Below are positions 51,161-54,143 of a stretch of DNA of 54,143 nucleotides, in pieces (the first letter of the stretch is position 1; the number at the start of each line of letters is the position of its first letter). The stretch is from Thermoplasmata archaeon (lineage in GTDB: Archaea > Thermoplasmatota > Thermoplasmata > Lutacidiplasmatales > UBA184): contig JAKIWO010000004.1 of NCBI GenBank assembly GCA_022749995.1, positions 1-54,143 of the forward strand, read 5' to 3'. A program made the position numbers and the translations under genes. The notes beneath the pieces are model-generated. The model was not told the DNA's origin. It ran no database searches and was given only the letters and a program-made list of their open reading frames with translations.

Positions 51161-51856
51161 GTGACCTTCGCGCCGGCCCGGCAGCTCCTGTCGGGGCCGG
51201 ACGTGGGGGGCGGCTACCTACTGCAGCTCAGTCAGGACCGGGAGCCGGAGGTGCCGGGGTTCACCTACCACCTCCAAGAGGGGGGTATCGACGCGGCCGC
51301 ACCCCCTGCGGACTCGGTCGAGTGGCTCGGCTTCGCCCGGTCCGACCGGCCGTGCATGTTCGGCGGGAACCGCTGCTGGGAGCGCCACTTCCCCCAGGCT
51401 ACGGAGCCAGCGAACGCGCTCCGCAACCGGTACAACCGGTTCCGGTTCGTGTTGGGACCGCTGCTCGAACAGCGGGCGGGACACAAGCCGGTGCCGTTGG
51501 TCGCCGGTCTCAAGTCCCTGCTCCAGCGGATCGCGGCGCCCCTCGAAGCGGACCGGATCCCATGGGAGCTCGAGGGGCCGTCGGCGGCGTGGGTCCGAGG
51601 GTCGGGACCGGCTTCGATGCTGGTCGAGATCGGCACCACCGGGGAGGGATGCGTTCGACTCGGTCTCCTCCTGGCCGATTCCGAGATCTGGCCGGTGGCG
51701 CCGGGCGGCCGACCGCCCCACCGGTCCGAAGGGGCGGCCTTTCTCGGAACCTTCGTGGACGGGCTGCTCGTGCGCTGGTCGGAGTATGGAGTGAGTACAA
51801 CCCGGCCGGAGCGCGCGAGCTGGGAAGGGTTCACGGTGCCACTCTCACCACGCTGA
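51161..51856 (+). CDS. Hypothetical protein
   Basis: Complete ORF between BNR and Cas4-like genes, same strand; no family recognised. Confidence 0.55.
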   Translation: MTFAPARQLLSGPDVGGGYLLQLSQDREPEVPGFTYHLQEGGIDAAAPPADSVEWLGFARSDRPCMFGGNRCWERHFPQATEPANALRNRYNRFRFVLGPLLEQRAGHKPVPLVAGLKSLLQRIAAPLEADRIPWELEGPSAAWVRGSGPASMLVEIGTTGEGCVRLGLLLADSEIWPVAPGGRPPHRSEGAAFLGTFVDGLLVRWSEYGVSTTRPERASWEGFTVPLSPR

Positions 51857-51956
51857 CGCGCGCACGGTCGGCCGGCGACCGCCGGCGGATCGGGAGGCTC
51901 GCGCATCGACCGCTCCAAGCGCAGCTTCTTAGCCTAGGCGCGTCGCCGACTGGCCG

Positions 51957-52718
51957 ATGAGCGCTCTATCGCTCCAGCTGGCACCGCCCGAGCATCTGTC
52001 GCCCCACGACCTCGTCACCTACTTCCGCTGCCCCTTCGAGATGGAGGTCGAGCACCTCCGCCGTCACGCTCCGGGTGCGGCCGTCCAGCCGCGGACCCCG
52101 TCCGACGTCGTTCCGCTCCGCCACTCGGCGCTGGCGGCTCCACCGGGGGCGCACCTGCCGGTGCAGGACGGCCGTCTCGACGTCTTCCCCCACGATCGGC
52201 TCGTCTACGAGGACACCGAGGAGGAGGGGCTGCCGATCTTGTTTGCCGACGAGCAGGTCGTACCGGAGCCCCGGCTCCACGCGCACGGCCTCACCCTCGT
52301 GGACAACGAGCTCAACCTGAGCGGCCGGCCGGACCTCGTCATCCGACGCGGCGACGGAGCGCTCGTCCCGGTCGAGTACAAGGCGACGCACCCGTTCCAC
52401 GGGTTGCGCGAGACGCATGGGCGGGTGTTCGATGTCATCCAGCTGTTCCTCGAGTGTCGCCTGGTCGAGGCGGCGACCGGGACTCGGCCCCGATCGGGTG
52501 TGCTGTTCTACGGAGACCAGGCCGGGGACGGAGCGCACGAGGGATTCGTGGAGATCCCGTACGGGAACGAGGGGGACCAGTGGGTCCGCCAGGCGGTCCA
52601 GCTGGTCCGAGCCGATGCCGTCCGCGCGCCGGTGCCGGCCGAGACGAACTGCGGGCACTGCGGCGTGCACCGGGACGGGCTCTGCCGCTTCGCCGTCGGC
52701 CCGGTGCTCTCCGGGTAG
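51957..52718 (+). CDS. Cas4/RecB-like PD-(D/E)XK nuclease with Cys cluster
   Basis: LSPHDLVTYFRCPFEMEVEHLRRH; LSGRPDLVIRRGDGALVPVEYKA (D...ExK); C-terminal CGHCGVHRDGLC as in Fe-S Cas4. Confidence 0.85.
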   Translation: MSALSLQLAPPEHLSPHDLVTYFRCPFEMEVEHLRRHAPGAAVQPRTPSDVVPLRHSALAAPPGAHLPVQDGRLDVFPHDRLVYEDTEEEGLPILFADEQVVPEPRLHAHGLTLVDNELNLSGRPDLVIRRGDGALVPVEYKATHPFHGLRETHGRVFDVIQLFLECRLVEAATGTRPRSGVLFYGDQAGDGAHEGFVEIPYGNEGDQWVRQAVQLVRADAVRAPVPAETNCGHCGVHRDGLCRFAVGPVLSG

Positions 52719-52766
52719 GCTCCGGGCCGCGGCCCGGGCTGCCCCCATGAGCCGGGCTCGCAGGGG

Positions 52767-52774
52767 TTAAATAT
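52767..52774 (+). promoter_or_regulatory. Candidate TATA box of the rRNA transcript
   Basis: ttaaatat in an otherwise GC-rich region between Cas4-like stop and 23S 5' end. Confidence 0.5.
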
Positions 52775-52939
52775 CGACCCCCTCCTCCGCACGGCTCGCG
52801 TGCTCCCTGCCAGTGAGCGCGCGATTCGTGCACTCGTAGAGGCCGGGGCCTCTCCGGGGAAGGGCGGTGGCCCCCGCGGGAGCGGACGGCCGATGACGCC
52901 AATCACACGCGTTCTGGACGCTTGTCAAACGCCATCAGA

Positions 52940-54143
52940 GTAGCTGACTCCTGTCAGTTGGGGAATGGCTGGGCTCGGGCGCCGACGAAGGTCGTGCCAA
53001 GCTGCGATAAGCGGTGGGTAGGCGCAAGGAACCTGCGATCCACCGATTACCGAATCGGAACTCCGGACCCTTAGGGGTCATTCCGAAAGGAAAGGGAACC
53101 CCCCGAAGTAAAGCATTCTAGTAGGGGGAGGACAAGAAATCAACAGAGATGCCGTTAGTAAAGGCGATCGAACACGGCAGAGGACAAACCGAATCCCCGC
53201 CCGGTGAGGGCGGGGAGATGTGGAGTAGTGGACCTCCGCACTCGCGGGCTTCCGGAGCCGAACGCGCCTGGAATGGCGGACCATAGGGGGTGAAAGTCCC
53301 GTAGGCGAACGGAAGAGGCGAGACTGGAGGTATCCTGAGTACCGTGCGTTGGATATCGCGCGGGAAGCTGGGAGGTACAGACTTCCAATCCTAAATACGT
53401 CCCGAGACCGATAGCGCAATAGTAGTGCGAACGAACGCTGAAAAGTACCTCGGAAGGGAGGTGAAAAGAGCCTGAAACCAACTGATGACAAAGCCGCATG
53501 AGGTCCCTAAGGAACGAAGCGGGCGCAAGCCCGTGGACACAGGATCCATGCGTCCGTTTTGAATAACGGGCCAGGGAGTTTCGATCCATGGCAAGGCGAA
53601 GGCCCTCAACGGCCGGAGCCGCAGGGAAACCGACAGTCCGCAGCGCCGCAAGGCGTGAGGGACGGGGTGCGCTCGCCCGAAGTCATGGGTGGAAGACCCG
53701 AAGCCAATCGATCTAAGCGTGGGTAGGTTGAAGCCTGCCGAAAGGTAGGTGGAGGACCGAACCGGTGTTGATGTGCAAATCACTCGGATGACCTGTGCTT
53801 AGGGGTGAAAGGCCAATCTAGACTGGGAATAGCTGGTTCCTCTCGAAACTACTCGCAGGTAGGTCTCGGCCGAGCTGGCTCGGAAGGTAGAGCACCGATT
53901 ACGGGACCTGGGACCGAAAGGTCTCAGCCTGTTGTCGAACTCCGAACTTCCGTGCAGCGTAGACGCCGGGAGTGAGCGCTGCAGGGGTAAGCCCGCAGTA
54001 CGAAAGGGAATGCAACCCAGCCTCGCATTAAGGGCCCCAAGTGCCGGTTCAGTGTTATGCAAAGGGCGTCCGTGTTCGAAGACAACTGGGAGGTGGGCTC
54101 AGAAGCAGCCATCCTTCAAAGAGTGCGTAACAGCTCACCAGTC
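52940..54143 (+). rRNA. 23S rRNA, 5' portion (truncated by window end; 5' boundary approximate)
   Basis: gggaatggctgggctcgggcgccgacgaaggtcgtgccaagctgcgataagc ... ggtgaaaagagcctgaaacc ... gaatagctggttcctctcgaaa; conserved 23S domain I/II motifs. Confidence 0.96.

Noticed and set aside
51957-52718. Interpretation of the Cas4-like gene as part of a CRISPR-Cas locus
   Set aside because: No cas1/cas2 or repeat array in the window.
53078-54112. Minus-strand ORFs within the 23S rRNA region
   Set aside because: Spurious ORFs over conserved rRNA sequence.

Overview
GC-rich archaeal chromosome segment. The archaeal assignment rests on Rpo7, Spt4/RpoE'', a DUF359 dephospho-CoA kinase, S24e, S27ae, DUF373, type II GAPDH and an archaeal-type 23S rRNA. 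A Thermoplasmatota-like host is inference only. Core content: proS, gdhA, thiL-like, an acyl-CoA dehydrogenase, GAPDH, the rpo7-spt4-DUF359-rps24e-rps27ae operon, TrmB/Amt, split pntAA-pntAB-pntB, two IscA-like proteins, a class II amidotransferase, a MoaD/BNR pair, a Cas4-like nuclease, and the 5' part of a 23S rRNA with no 16S upstream in the window. Accessory content: a tRNA-Arg(CCG)-anchored island (18.67-21.3 kb), and a surface/glycan cluster (about 35.3-47.8 kb) with two paralogous giant membrane proteins and several glycosyltransferases. Most notable observations: (1) three consecutive toxin-antitoxin-like modules (AbrB-PIN, Zn-ribbon MNT-HEPN, VapB-like-PIN) separated by direct repeats of the tRNA-Arg 3' end, with no integrase; (2) a tRNA-Asn(GUU) gene with a 29-nt insertion in the T-loop that folds as a bulge-helix-bulge intron; (3) Lys/Pro/Ala-rich tails on three neighbouring information-processing proteins; (4) an IscA-like protein with a Gly/Cys-rich insertion and Cys-rich C-terminus; (5) divergent GAPDH/ACAD promoters sharing an identical 14-bp element at the same distance from each start codon. 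All calls were made by reading the sequence and supplied translations. No database search or folding software was run.
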